Part shown: piece after piece, positions 12,001 to 17,977 of the stretch | How the letters are laid out: each line of letters begins with the position of its first letter | How positions within the stretch are numbered: the first letter of the stretch is position 1 | Assembly: GCF_036067295.1 (NCBI RefSeq) | Contig: NZ_CP107954.1 | Location: forward strand, 3,286,001-3,350,000 | Length of the DNA: 64,000 nt | Direction: 5' to 3' | Source: Kribbella sp. NBC_00382 | GTDB lineage: Bacteria; Actinomycetota; Actinomycetes; Propionibacteriales; Kribbellaceae | Made by a program: the position numbers and the translations under genes | Notes under the pieces: model-generated | What the model was told of the DNA's origin: nothing | Databases searched by the model: none | The model's input: only the letters and a program-made list of their open reading frames with translations

Positions 12001-12053
12001 GGGCCCGCGAGGCCGCGGAGGAGATGAAGGAGAACGCCGAGCGGAGGCGTTGA
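3..12053 (+). CDS. Giant mosaic protein with nuclease-like domain and HEISH motif (3' part, 5' end outside window)
   Basis: The reading frame is open to the left edge, so the GTG at 177 is not a credible start; about 4,016 codons are visible. In order it shows Pro/Thr/Glu repeats, a segment (about 330-740) resembling DNA/RNA non-specific endonucleases (GDHGGHAIA then NHFPQAGSFN and a beta-rich tail), several Thr/Asp/Pro-rich linkers, hydrophobic stretches near 2920-3050, 3210-3345 and 4060-4200, a zinc-protease-like HEISH (6465-6479), an Ala/Gln-rich coiled coil (about 6790-7080), then a long beta-rich Gly/Ser region and a charged C-terminus. Giant proteins of this style in actinomycetes are often thought to be exported polymorphic-toxin-like or surface proteins, but no WXG100 or secretion gene is visible here. 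Exact function is unknown. The gene is certain; the domain calls are tentative. Confidence 0.85.
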   Translation, partial: TPRPNPSSSTHQNPTSPTEPAPSPAADQEPTPPTEPAPSPTTDQEPAAEYGWFDGGGPVVREGGYVGGEELAWTQWYSSGDPASDDPAMRPGQNPDLQLGPNWVRWVYENLTGLPRGAEAILHADFGEGARNHDDVQARRTARERGDTGDHGGHAIAWRFFQRVIGMMNHFPQAGSFNTGAFSGLENEIGDWIDAGWRVDLRIIFPPYTDAAHPERPASVTVVYTVSDPSNTDIVVWAAGRTWQNIAEPHAAELPGPGLPKNPLPPGRPSGSQKRTSSQYQRFPLQRIQDFAPDRSNLFEPPTDDTPPTDDTPPTDHTPPTDHTPPTDDTPPTDDTPPTDPPSPPALTPHPGPRPTSPVLPPAGRTVDDSDGSQNPAPDRVEIDGGTDGRIVRRWGGNQVEVRPDGTTVAELTEVHRAPDGSHLGKLAQSLRRILMPDGSLPGWALFADASTAAIFPAGVPVPWLAVGQLEARLVDLIQSGHQIRITFAGNPATTLLEASIEVADSVTGESATYRQAPISELADRVRPHVARTAEVQRPSRPATGNRVTRPAGPPEVGPSTAADLTPEDASADPTAPQDPTDPDGPTDPTDPIDPTDPTDPTDPTGSTGATELPRPTGPTDPTGSTGSTDPTASTASTASTGSTDPTASTGSTDPTGSTGPTDPTGATELPRPTGPTEPPGPTEAPRPSGLVGRREGFLPGWVLVSELSGRVLPTLVGDVTGARRIVDRGNGVYEVETVDGDTFRLVKRVGVLAPGVQLEYTILLGDDSVVEVTLSDRLLLDEVGPLLARVLAETRAEIHFGEIAGEKVFRPDGDPAHDAVLRSEDRGDRAELYYRADAHDQAPWTEPGRRAAVRAELAKLISAMGVSDSQPNTDLLRALLADTDTDTSTSAGTTDTSAGTTDTSAGTTDTSTRTTDTGTDVSTGIDVSTGTGTGISTGAGTGTGVAVVERFQDRVPLNDDRVGRRVYLVKAIKSSAWSAVVLGATATVVTGNPLVGAGIAVPTIVNSLVGALTERYLDAQKEAAKKPAYDADRALRDRDYPGFKVFLDGEQIPPVLRGKPPRATRQLDYLTRHAIPTLATAAVAGALTLFGVPAMSTALVVASSALAKVLAERIVDKKKFDFRLARVDASVRSKLADPAAFQNQLIDELMALRSRVDRALSRLVGFETGRPGAGVMPFDVSHTPGTPPLTMHLLAQSIDGVSAAARRIAFGNTSGTDVDPTELARHVSLEIESLLYAIGPGLFTVFGGAFGDRFAMNREEAASDAQKNWDHAEREAMQATAVADALRERFGEIERLVREIEQAAGVPVQDARQADRAGLGGAIDEDGNPARLPVPTALPAAPRPPGQSPRSVYVGQIAASAIAGALGVVTLDLVFALPELGVKLTLAGVFAGLTGTPFARYAFRRAELDRKDDLADVLAKQAADRRQLVEQVAVAKYALEQVRIRARRLLELSSPAAPVQRVVTEATFTDHVRAAVRQAQLENLPNPTLSENDLDVLRERTRALERIDRLAADLDRSEAIGASEDVLTTDRSRLQHAIELNNRIAEHAGQGMPALDSVDPGLGQRVVGGRTDQLRAAVDDALRLLLAEPVGKKLLLERLVALELLSRAADAVDHHVLHGTTASQSLVIETLEDQLESVHDLWRQAGAPDGLVLPALSTPPGLSRVGGQAVVQFTTPGSLSSNHLPGATLFPAAVVPDQAALSRLEEIWSDLTARGYDVTVTIHRVARPGPATDPYRFAVDITDPMIPSDTDHYGPASAPDLLPNLEPLATTGRHHAPPQPPTLNPTESPTPTPTPTTPTPTATTPSPTLPSPTAPTSTAATSSAPATPTVPPSAVGSAPVGAAAVGEALGAAAIEVIPGALPLQDGGFRVSLPGGRQVVIPGAVMEDLAERLAAVDPAVLRAEATRQLAEELVKLTSPTTQSPATPEAVLRATARRLAAEELARQAKQLDTTSPTPPTPTHNSSTRPATDTDSRTRPATDADSSRRPASDTDSRTRPATDADSSRRPANDADSSSRPATDADSSTLPATGIDSGTPPSADGGGTVHAPEVRGTRFVVGGRVEGESGLSAAQLTGAVLETRGEDFGGGVSVRVVGGLVVVETDGLEAQHFRVGRGRVRARRVAATTLGRGTAAEPHVVRFAPGLATDQLPRAWVHEISHTLQDLKATPSGGVRRFLNQLTGRSENACVAAQFNEFRLLSRLWIAAVEQVAQSNDQAAIAYERVLRQDIDGLLAAIEKRGHTPPTAPWYAGTVPTAAGTPLAHFTAGVADQVRALTDAVSALQARIDARLASAAEADTAARQAEQDQATATAAKDAGRHARLREAQNEAIKQADLASWHRELAKNYQAALDQADRARLGYEQLLTAATTAPSTQTESRTPAFGVRAETLARELAAYEQSMAALAPTSLAATGLMPTGRLPHLAALAGRINDVLVAQGIDERVTAGRLQHRLSAEFGRLVTDEGAVLRFGRSRPGDVRIRLTASELVEVLNPPVRASETMVGLLPQGGRRLATAQHGRLSTTGGMSLNTLTRIFGDSSWAHAVGELVNLGVEVETGRSRGLTANAAEFAQDGAVEDIRGESVLFTGKASWQLEVRRTGVDTWTAVGQVADSNEELRGWISHAYTVPAPETLIQRADLATDPPGVLPAHVPVSISGLRNLSDRVVATFSDELSQLGKGAARRVRDQIQAALLEGLPGHLAEPNAYLSPLVAGGKPIGHLEVRTKVRYEEAELVGGPSRTHWQERVRVGFSTVSGQQSFGASAKVTGTAGLNGKQSADLDGVGLGPNAGAGRSVSRAEAMSGGGTAIQVGVQRFTGPTQGYRMVLEHEVTLVLGSQRVGSVPGQSEALLRLHANDAYRYGLPVDASTLVLDDQGRPIIENGQPVLEGDVRTGITVPGRLLELPDWAGIGAGQIRGSGPWMVQGVTGGAQAFDAIVAHLSDRGFLPVLDAAGNPDPAQLPEDPLERHSQLLNLAELRAQLSTSRLEAGYDIAAQTGIVVTLNQTRTGQPAELVTLRIAVEQGAVTPVGISTDEAMVTLNIGSDTAGRSGGRSKTLPWRFDPLGLNSAVGGLVSKAGLGYGRQSLGRAMGWFAGGTINQVTLVESTSPVAVFDIAHRLVVTELTDDGPQPVHQGSPGTSARVVMDSDLLPYSEPLPATVAPGPVADQVLDRATILALDTHDLLNWLPTALASEPTVRQQLAAFLNPRNLIAHPEWAQTAYRTAAVLRGWGAASRRSTVSLQGQIRDAVLVAVTDGVSGDINLALGNHGIYSETSTGHTTSLSATASQDGQGGGVNGNIGRSRANSRTDQAIWGVERLAIEVGRHYVFTAAVDFNLAVGNHTPTRSESATVFQLAERDALRFFGRGELGLPLHQVADAVERYLNGSLELGRGTAAALIRRYRAEVAAGGTELPGLTAGHTAEVLAAKLRVPSPRPLSQDPEARLEEVLIQVEKLAATRNISLPPQYREHLGSSLIESVALTGSDGATRLLDQVKALLADLGVPADSDPVLAESLFVDLAGKRWWGRLDDMLAPEGFSRSYPFGPPGGLAAQRVSVRVRAVFADENESLGLSKDTISIVQRYLYGEQGRTASNGRSDGVGLDGSVDAGHGGSLGTDRSGGVATTETEQLTRLERMATFDGLNRVRRELRFVVEVVHEPVVGGPTRGRLTRSARSAVGGDVAVRAGSELRGSMVQLIPGRLAETLPSATNSATGSETVAVELPAAYFVESAAVGESQLLSGVRQELARRDMLNPAGVKQHEAVLEAVFSAAARDASFSRMAAEGGHRVVRLEVPGHASQFVEVTVAANVSDIELISGPIKGEIGEVNRAQHTSAVSTTTGRMLPVTSGGKLADGELGTSVGQSTGDQLSDGVTDVRGARRERSRFEKGEVVTVRVKVEYDLDLVRIRATRSGGERELTRVHLPAASTGEAYLSIFAHEYEAILAGLAPQPAGTDPGSLAASTAAAATVPATATVPATASAPAAPPATAPVPAARVSGGAGAAYLAALRRAREAAEEMKENAERRR
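51..145 (+). repeat. 48-bp tandem near-repeat at the left edge
   Basis: Two copies, offset by 48 bases, of a segment beginning GACCGAACCGGCTCCATCGC and including GACCAGGAGCC. They encode two Pro/Thr/Glu-rich units (TEPAPSP..DQEP) within the giant gene, just before its first folded-looking segment. Confidence 0.7.
904..1029 (+). repeat. 18-bp tandem repeat coding PPTDDT/PPTDHT
   Basis: About six and a half 18-base units code for PPTDDT or PPTDHT. They form a flexible linker directly after the nuclease-like segment. Copies differ by one or two bases, consistent with recent expansion. Confidence 0.85.
1735..2070 (+). repeat. DPT / STGST low-complexity repeat tract
   Basis: Runs of 9-base units coding DPT, then STGSTDPTAST-type units, with two copies of GATELPRPTGPT. 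It is an acidic, Thr-rich linker between two apparently folded parts of the giant protein. Confidence 0.85.
2650..2840 (+). repeat. TDTSAGT repeat tract
   Basis: Repeated units coding TDTSAGT, followed by DVSTGI/GTGTG variants. The tract ends immediately before the first long hydrophobic segment of the giant protein. Confidence 0.8.
5353..5510 (+). repeat. Thr/Pro/Ala-rich repeat linker
   Basis: TPTPTPTTPTPT-like coding repeats merging into an Ala/Pro/Ser-rich stretch. It separates the helical middle part of the giant protein from the next domain. Confidence 0.75.
5887..6110 (+). repeat. 30-bp repeat coding ATDADSSRRP-type units
   Basis: About seven 30-base units code for (A/P)T/S-D-A/T-D-S-x-x-R-P. 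Two adjacent 60-base blocks beginning near 5941 and 6001 are nearly identical, indicating recent duplication. The linker precedes the domain containing HEISH. Confidence 0.8.
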
Positions 12054-12060
12054 GGACTCG

Positions 12061-14661
12061 TCAGCCGCCCAGGAAGGCCGACCGAGTGAGGAAGGCCAGT
12101 TGGGTGGTTTTCGGGGTGCCGTCGTGCTGGGTGTACGTGGTGATGGGGCCGAGAGCGAAGCCGGTACGGGTGATCCGGGCGATAGCTGCGGTGTTGGCGG
12201 CGTCGGGATCGGCGACGACGCGGGGGTAGCCGTGGTGGGCGAAGATGAAGGTGCCTAGGGCAATGAAGAGGTTGCCGGTGAAGTCGGGGCGGGCGTCGCC
12301 CTCGGCGATCAGGAAGTGCATGCCGAGGTCGCCGGGCTCGACCTCGTACGCCGTTCCGACTGGGTCGGCCTGCGGGTCGTAGGTGTGGAAGAGGGCGGCC
12401 GGGGTGCCGTCCAGCTCGGCGATGTAGGCGTGGTGGGTGGGGACGGAGTCGAGGAACTCGTAGGTGGCGAGGACCTGCTCCCGGGACTGGCCAGTCATGC
12501 CCCAGAAGGAGGCACGGTCGGCGGTGACCCAGGTGTGGATCAGGTCGAGGTCTTCCGCGGGCACCACCGGGCGGATCCGTACCAGCCCGAAGCCTTCGAT
12601 GTGGTGCTCGAAGGACTGGTCCTCTGGGGTGAGTCCGCCGTTGACCGGGGCGAGGTCAGCGCGCAGCCAGAGGGGGAGTTGGTCGTGGTGGTGGGGGTCG
12701 CCCAGTACGCCGGAAGCGCCGAGCGGGACGATCCAGGCGCTGTTGTTGCGGTCGGCAATATCCCAGGCGTAGCGGGCGGCGGAAGCGCGGATGCAGACGT
12801 CGGTCAGGCCGGGCAGGCTTGAGGTGGACAGCACGCAGTGGTGGTCGCCGGAGAGCGCGAACTCGTAGTGTTCGTCGCCGGGCGCGAAGACGGGTCCGCG
12901 CAGGGCGTGCAGCGGGGCCAGCTGATGGGTCTCGCCCCATGGGCCGCGAGGCTTCTTGTGGGCGACCTCTTCCAGGGCCTCTCTGGCCAGCCAGCTGACG
13001 TTGATGTCGGGCAGCTTGGCGGCGATCAAGCTTTCCAGGGCGAAGTAGGTGTGGGCGACCGTGTCGAGGTAGGGGACGAAGAGGTCGGGGACGTCCACGC
13101 CTTGATCAAGTACGGCGAGAGTCGGGTGCTCGGCGAGGCGGCGGACGAGGGCCTTGCGGAGGGCGGCGTAGCTGGAGGCATCGGTGCTGGAGGCATCCAT
13201 TCGCTTGTCCCAGGCAAGGAGTCGCTCGCGCAGAGTTGTTGCCTCGGGCGTCAGGTTCTCGTGGTCAACGAGGAGGCTGAGCAACGAATTCGCTGAGCCC
13301 AGGAAGGTGTCCCGGTGGATCAGGGGCATCTCTTCGACTGTCCAGTCGGACCGCTCGTGGAGGAGATGCGTGATTCGGCGGTAGCGGTGCGGGCCGGCGT
13401 AGTCGACTCCGAGCGGCTCGGCCAGGTGACGGGTGTTGGCCATCGCGATCGCGTCATCGACCGTTGCCCGCGGCATCGACTCGTGCCAGCCCTGCCATTG
13501 GTGCTCAGCCTTCCACGCCGGTACTACGCGCAGGCGGTTGTCCTCGTGCCGGGTCGGGACGAGACCGGCCGTCCGGTGCAGCAGTCCGCCTGCGGTGTCG
13601 GCGGCCATCAGGACGTTGACCGGCTCGACCCAGCGGTCGACGGCTGCGTCGATGTCCGCGACCGTGGTTGCTTTGAGCAACTTGGGAAGGACCTCGAAGC
13701 CGATTCGGTGGGTGACGCGGGGTGGGTAGCGCAAGCTGATCGCCTGCGACTCGCCCGATCCGCCGATGATGACCGGACCGCGGGCAGTCTCGATCACCTC
13801 GATCTCGACGGGCTCGGCGCCAGCGACCTCGACCAACTCGGTGTGCCGGGTCGCCGGTTGCCACCCGTCGGGCCCGAGCGCCTCCACGCCGCTATCGGTG
13901 CGGCGGAGCTGTTCGGAGTACAGGTCCTGGTAGTCGGCCATGGCGTTGGTGATTGCCCAGGCGACGTGGCCGGTGTGGCCGAAGTGGGCTAGGCCGGGGA
14001 TGCCGGGGACTGCGAGGCCGATGACGTCGTACTCGGGGCAGGCGAGGTGGATCTGCTGGTAGACCCCGGGGCTCTCGATGTAGCGATGCGGGTCGCCGGC
14101 GATGATCGGCGTACCGGCTGCTGTGCGGTGGCCGGGGATGAGCCAGCCGTTGCTGCCAGCGGTGTCTGGGCCTTCGGCGTTGAAGAGGTCGAGGTAGTCG
14201 TCGCCCAGATGGCGGGCGACGTGCTCGCGCCAGAGCTTGGTGGGGAAGCCGGCGAACAGGATGTGGATCGCCATCCAGATCGCGAGCGGCGCCCAGGGCT
14301 CCCACTTCTGCGGGGTGAGTCCGGTCTCGGCGAACTCGGGCGCTCGCAGGGCAGCGCCCGGCAGGCTGTGGTTGACGCCGTCCACGTACGCCGAGACCCA
14401 TTCGCGGGTGTCAGCGTCGAGGTTCTCCCAGCAGCGCCGGGCGGTGTCGGCGAGGCGGGCCTGGCGGGCGAAGACGTCCCAGCTGAGCGCTTCGGCCCCG
14501 AGGAAGGCTGCGCTGGTACCGAGTGCGCGGCGGTGTTCGAGCTCGATCTGCCAGGCCCGGTCGGTCGCGGCGTTGCGGCCCTGGAGATAGGCGAGTGCGA
14601 GCGGGTCGCCGGCTCTCAAGTGCGGCACACCCCAGGTGTCCCGGTCGACCTTGGCGTTCAC
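12061..14661 (-). CDS. Penicillin-acylase-family protein fused to siderophore-type N-acyltransferase
   Basis: An 866-residue two-domain protein. Residues 1 to about 650 match the penicillin acylase (Ntn-hydrolase) family: GVPHLRA near the N-terminus, the autoprocessing site with predicted nucleophile Ser170 in TAGSNGWLIPG, and GDPHRYIESPGVYQQ after it. Residues from about 665 to the end resemble the IucB/RhbD/MbtK-type acetyltransferase family (SFWGMTGQSREQV, GDLGMHFLI, VVADPDAANTAAI). No signal peptide is seen, unlike most secreted acylases, so it is probably cytoplasmic. The GTG start follows GAGGA and lies 18 bases from an iron box shared with the divergent siderophore-interacting gene. 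Streptomyces desferrioxamine loci carry a separate penicillin-amidase gene near such a reductase; the fusion suggests acyl-group trimming and re-acylation of a hydroxamate siderophore precursor (inference). Confidence 0.85.
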   Translation of the reverse strand: MNAKVDRDTWGVPHLRAGDPLALAYLQGRNAATDRAWQIELEHRRALGTSAAFLGAEALSWDVFARQARLADTARRCWENLDADTREWVSAYVDGVNHSLPGAALRAPEFAETGLTPQKWEPWAPLAIWMAIHILFAGFPTKLWREHVARHLGDDYLDLFNAEGPDTAGSNGWLIPGHRTAAGTPIIAGDPHRYIESPGVYQQIHLACPEYDVIGLAVPGIPGLAHFGHTGHVAWAITNAMADYQDLYSEQLRRTDSGVEALGPDGWQPATRHTELVEVAGAEPVEIEVIETARGPVIIGGSGESQAISLRYPPRVTHRIGFEVLPKLLKATTVADIDAAVDRWVEPVNVLMAADTAGGLLHRTAGLVPTRHEDNRLRVVPAWKAEHQWQGWHESMPRATVDDAIAMANTRHLAEPLGVDYAGPHRYRRITHLLHERSDWTVEEMPLIHRDTFLGSANSLLSLLVDHENLTPEATTLRERLLAWDKRMDASSTDASSYAALRKALVRRLAEHPTLAVLDQGVDVPDLFVPYLDTVAHTYFALESLIAAKLPDINVSWLAREALEEVAHKKPRGPWGETHQLAPLHALRGPVFAPGDEHYEFALSGDHHCVLSTSSLPGLTDVCIRASAARYAWDIADRNNSAWIVPLGASGVLGDPHHHDQLPLWLRADLAPVNGGLTPEDQSFEHHIEGFGLVRIRPVVPAEDLDLIHTWVTADRASFWGMTGQSREQVLATYEFLDSVPTHHAYIAELDGTPAALFHTYDPQADPVGTAYEVEPGDLGMHFLIAEGDARPDFTGNLFIALGTFIFAHHGYPRVVADPDAANTAAIARITRTGFALGPITTYTQHDGTPKTTQLAFLTRSAFLGG

Positions 14662-14679
14662 TCGTCATCCTCGCTTCAG

Positions 14680-14698
14680 TTAGGTTAGGCTGCGCTAA
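14680..14698. promoter_or_regulatory. Iron box (DtxR/IdeR/DmdR-type operator)
   Basis: TTAGGTTAGGCTGCGCTAA matches 16 of 19 positions of the actinobacterial iron-box consensus TTAGGTTAGGCTAACCTAA. It lies in the divergent intergenic region between the acylase fusion and the siderophore-interacting protein, so a ferrous-iron-bound repressor would silence both. Confidence 0.85.
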
Positions 14699-14761
14699 CT
14701 TACAAGTCAGGAACTTGGGCTGCAACTGCCTATTCTCGTCGGGCTGGAAGGGACGTGCGTC

Positions 14762-15481
14762 GTGGGGCATGGCTGGGAGGGTGTCGTCCTCAAGCTGTTC
14801 CGAGGCAAGGACTTCGTGTTCACCGTGACGGGTGCCGAACAGGTCACCGAGCGCTATCGCCGCGTGCACTTCACGGATGGTGGGCTGCTCGGGATGGTTG
14901 GCGTGCACCCGACGATGTGGGTGCGGCTGTGGTTCCAGCACGCGGGCAAGCCGCATCAGCGGGCGTACACGCTGGTCGATCCTGACGCGGAGGCCGGCAC
15001 CTTCAGCATGGAGTTCGCGCTGCACGAGGGGATCGCGAGCGACTGGTCGCTGTCCGCGAAGGCAGGCGACACGATCGAGGCGACGCTGCAGGGCACCGAC
15101 TTCGCCGTACCGGATCCGCTGCCGCCGAGGCTGCTCGTCATCGGCGACCCGGCCTCGCTGCCGGCCATCAACTCGCTGCTGGCGGTGGCACCGAAGCTGC
15201 CGGCAACGATCTTCTTCGAGACAACCCACGACTCCGATGCGGACCTGCCGCTGCGACTCGACCCCGACCACCACGAACTGCGCATGGTCTCCCGCAAGGG
15301 TGACCAGTTGGTGGCGGAGGTGAAGGCAAGCCTGCCGAGCCGGATCGACGACCCGTCGACCACCTTCGTCTGGCTAGCCTGCGACACGAAAACAACCCGC
15401 ACCCTGACGTCGTACCTCCTAAAGGACCTCTCCCTCCCCAAGGATCGAGTCAAAGCACTCGGCTACTGGCGCCCAGCCTGA
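14762..15481 (+). CDS. Siderophore-interacting protein (FAD-dependent ferric-siderophore reductase)
   Basis: A 239-residue ViuB/SIP-family protein. The N-terminal FAD-binding barrel contains QRAYTLVDPD (an R-x-Y-T/S flavin motif) and the C-terminal half has GDPASLPAINSLL and the terminal GYWRPA typical of the family. The role known for the family is reduction of Fe(III)-siderophores in the cytoplasm to release iron. The GTG start at 14762 is preceded by GGAAGGGA. It is divergent from the acylase-acyltransferase fusion across the iron box, supporting co-repression under iron sufficiency. No siderophore uptake transporter lies beside it in this window. Confidence 0.9.
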   Translation: MGHGWEGVVLKLFRGKDFVFTVTGAEQVTERYRRVHFTDGGLLGMVGVHPTMWVRLWFQHAGKPHQRAYTLVDPDAEAGTFSMEFALHEGIASDWSLSAKAGDTIEATLQGTDFAVPDPLPPRLLVIGDPASLPAINSLLAVAPKLPATIFFETTHDSDADLPLRLDPDHHELRMVSRKGDQLVAEVKASLPSRIDDPSTTFVWLACDTKTTRTLTSYLLKDLSLPKDRVKALGYWRPA

Positions 15482-15526
15482 CGTAATTGACGGGCGGGGG
15501 CGGTGCTGCGCGGATAGCGTGGCGGG

Positions 15527-15997
15527 GTGATTCGTGTCTTGGACCTGGCGGATGTGGCTACTGCTGAGCGGGTGCTGGTGGTGCAGCGGTTGGCGTATGC
15601 GGTGGAGGCTGCGCTGATCGGGTTCGACGGGATTCCTCCGCTGCACGAAGACCTTGCTGGCTTGATGGCGTCGGAGGAGCACTGGCTCGGGCGGTACTCG
15701 GGCGACGGTGAGCTGGTCGCAGCGGTCGCCTATGAGTTGCCGGATCCGGAGACGGTCGAGATCAGCCGGCTAGTAGTCGATCCGGCGCACGCTCGGCGCG
15801 GTCATGGTCGGGCATTGCTGGATCAGCTCGATGTGATGGAGCCGCGGCGGGTCAGCCTTGTGTCGACTGGCACGGCCAATGCGCCGGCGACCAGCCTTTA
15901 CCTTTCCCGCGGTTACAGCGCCTCGGGAGTAGTGGAGATCGCTCCTGGCATCACCATCACTCAGTTCTGCCGGGTGCGGAGTTGTTCGAAGCCGTAG
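15527..15997 (+). CDS. GNAT family N-acetyltransferase
   Basis: A 156-residue protein with the GNAT core VEISRLVVDPAHARRGHGRALLDQL, containing the acetyl-CoA loop RRGHGRA, and a C-terminal NAPATSLYLSRGY strand. The substrate cannot be told. The GTG start has no clear ribosome-binding site and the transcript may be nearly leaderless. The 3' end overlaps the convergent TMEM175-like gene by 37 bases, so the last ten or so residues are read antisense to it. Confidence 0.8.
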   Translation: MIRVLDLADVATAERVLVVQRLAYAVEAALIGFDGIPPLHEDLAGLMASEEHWLGRYSGDGELVAAVAYELPDPETVEISRLVVDPAHARRGHGRALLDQLDVMEPRRVSLVSTGTANAPATSLYLSRGYSASGVVEIAPGITITQFCRVRSCSKP

Positions 15998-16581
15998 TAC
16001 ACGGCGAGCAGGAAGAGGACGAGCAACGTCAGCGGCGCCGAGAGGAACGACAGGCCGATCGCGGCTGCGTACAGCAGCGTGCCGACGGAGTAGCGCAGGA
16101 CGGAGTTGCGTTGCTCGGTGGGAGTCATGTCGTGGTCGACGAGGTGGTTGCGCAGGGAATGCCACCAGATCGCGCTGAAGAAGATCGCGGCGAGCGTGAG
16201 GTTCGTGCTGTAGACGGCGGCCGCGACATGCGCGTTGCTCCCCTCGTCCTCCAGGAACTCGGCGAAGAGGTTGGTCGGGAACGGCAGCAGCGCGGTCCAC
16301 AGCAGCAGCCCGAGGTTGAGGAACATCAGCCCGCGGTCGGCGCGCTGGATCTGCCGGAACATCGAGTGGTGGTTGACCCACATGATGCCGAGGATCGCGA
16401 AACTGGTCAGATAGGCGCCGAACTGCGGCCACTCGTCGAGCAGCGCGGGCCAGAGCCGCTCGCCCGGCTCCAGCTCGGGGATGTGCAGTTCGAGGACGAG
16501 CAAGGTGATGGCGATGGCGAAGATTCCGTCGCTGAAGGCCTCGATCCGGGAGGTCTCCGCGAGGTCCGGCTGTGCGTTCAC
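15961..16581 (-). CDS. TMEM175-family (DUF1211) membrane protein
   Basis: A 206-residue protein. The start was set at GTG 16581 because the family motif RIEAFSDGIFAIAITLLVLE begins just after it; the longer open frame upstream to 17121 is not protein-like and runs antisense to the histidine kinase. Five to six membrane helices follow (for example FAILGIMWVNHHSMF and TLLVLFLLAVYYGF). TMEM175 relatives are potassium-permeable channels built around the conserved first-helix FSDG motif, which is present. Divergent from the two-component system. Confidence 0.85.
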   Translation of the reverse strand: MNAQPDLAETSRIEAFSDGIFAIAITLLVLELHIPELEPGERLWPALLDEWPQFGAYLTSFAILGIMWVNHHSMFRQIQRADRGLMFLNLGLLLWTALLPFPTNLFAEFLEDEGSNAHVAAAVYSTNLTLAAIFFSAIWWHSLRNHLVDHDMTPTEQRNSVLRYSVGTLLYAAAIGLSFLSAPLTLLVLFLLAVYYGFEQLRTRQN

Positions 16582-16666
16582 GCGGTGAGTCTGACACCTG
16601 GAGGCCGGTGGTACTAAGACATTTGTCCGGCTGCCGGATCCGTGGTGCCCCGCATACGATCCCAGG

Positions 16667-17977
16667 ATGGTCAATGAACGCGAGCCGGTGTCCACGGTCG
16701 GCTTGCTGGTTCGGTTCACGGCGGCCGGGCTGATCGTCTTGCTGTCATTGGCCGCGCTGATCGCGTACGTCGCCCGCCAGGCCGGTACCGAGCAAGCGAG
16801 CGAGTCGGCCCGCGAGGTGACCTTCGTGACCGCCCGTGGGGTGGTGGAGCCGCGGCTGGATGCCAATGTGATCGCCGGGCAACAGGCGGCGCTCCAGGCG
16901 TTCGACACAGCCATGCGCCGGTACGTCCTGCAGGGCTCACTGGTCCGGGTGAAGCTGTGGAACGCCCACGGAAAGATCGTGTACTCCGACGAGCGGCGAC
17001 TGGTCGGCCAGACCTTCCCACTGGACCCGGACGAGACCGAGGCGCTCCGCATCCAGGGCAGCAGCGAGTCCGAGGTCAGCGACCTCACCCGGCCGGAGAA
17101 CCGGTACGAGATCCCGTACAAGAAGCTGCTCGAGGTGTACGTCGGGGTGCGCGGCCCGGGTGGCGAACCGATGCTCTTCGAGGCGTACTTCCAGTACCAG
17201 GCGGTGACTCAAGCCGGTCAGGCTGCGTGGAAGCGGTTCGCCCCGCCCTCGCTGGGTGCACTGCTCCTGCTGGAGCTGGTGCAGATCCCCTTCGCCTGGT
17301 CGCTCGCGCGCCGGGTGCAGCGGCAACAGCGCGACAGGGAGCGACTGCTGCGGCATGCGGTGGACGCCTCCGACGCTGAGCGACGGCGGATCGCCGGAGA
17401 GCTCCATGACGGCGTAGTGCAAGAGCTGACCGGTCTGAACTACGCACTGGACGCCATGAGGCTGGGCAAGCCGACCGAAGGCCAGCGAGCGGACCTGATC
17501 GCCGACGGCGCTAACAGGCTCCGGGGCAGTATCGGCTCGCTGCGCACCCTGCTCGTGGACATCTACCCGCCCAACCTGGCTGAGGAGGGGCTCGCCTCTG
17601 CTCTGGCGGAGCTTGCTGCGGGGCTGGAGCGTACGGGTGTCGAGGTACGGCTTGAGACTGAAGGTGCTGAGGACCTGCCGCCGGCAGTGGCGGCACTCCT
17701 GTTCCGGGCGGCGCAGGAGATCGTACGGAACGTTGCTGCGCACAGTGGCGCTCAGGAGGTGCTCATCCAGGCTGGGCGCCTCAGCGGGAAGGCGACGCTC
17801 GTGGTGGACGACAACGGGCGTGGGTTCGATGAGACCAGGCTGGATGAGCGGAGTAGCGACGGACACCTCGGGTTGCGGTCCATCGGCGACCTCTTGGCGG
17901 AGTCAGGTGGCATGCTGACGGTACGGGCCGCGCCAGGCCAGGGGACACGAGTGGAAGTCGAGGTACCGGTCAGATGA
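16667..17977 (+). CDS. NarL-family sensor histidine kinase
   Basis: A 436-residue kinase. Transmembrane helices lie at about residues 12-36 and 192-216 and bracket an extracytoplasmic sensing domain. The HisKA_3 phosphoacceptor is His247 in ERRRIAGELHDGVVQELT and the HATPase region carries DDNGRGFD and GHLGLRSIGDL. It transmits an unknown extracellular signal to the response regulator encoded by the next gene, which it overlaps by four bases (ATGA). Confidence 0.93.
   Translation: MVNEREPVSTVGLLVRFTAAGLIVLLSLAALIAYVARQAGTEQASESAREVTFVTARGVVEPRLDANVIAGQQAALQAFDTAMRRYVLQGSLVRVKLWNAHGKIVYSDERRLVGQTFPLDPDETEALRIQGSSESEVSDLTRPENRYEIPYKKLLEVYVGVRGPGGEPMLFEAYFQYQAVTQAGQAAWKRFAPPSLGALLLLELVQIPFAWSLARRVQRQQRDRERLLRHAVDASDAERRRIAGELHDGVVQELTGLNYALDAMRLGKPTEGQRADLIADGANRLRGSIGSLRTLLVDIYPPNLAEEGLASALAELAAGLERTGVEVRLETEGAEDLPPAVAALLFRAAQEIVRNVAAHSGAQEVLIQAGRLSGKATLVVDDNGRGFDETRLDERSSDGHLGLRSIGDLLAESGGMLTVRAAPGQGTRVEVEVPVR

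Noticed and set aside
16582-17121. Extended N-terminus of the TMEM175-like gene
   Set aside because: It would be antisense to the histidine kinase and precedes the family's conserved first motif.
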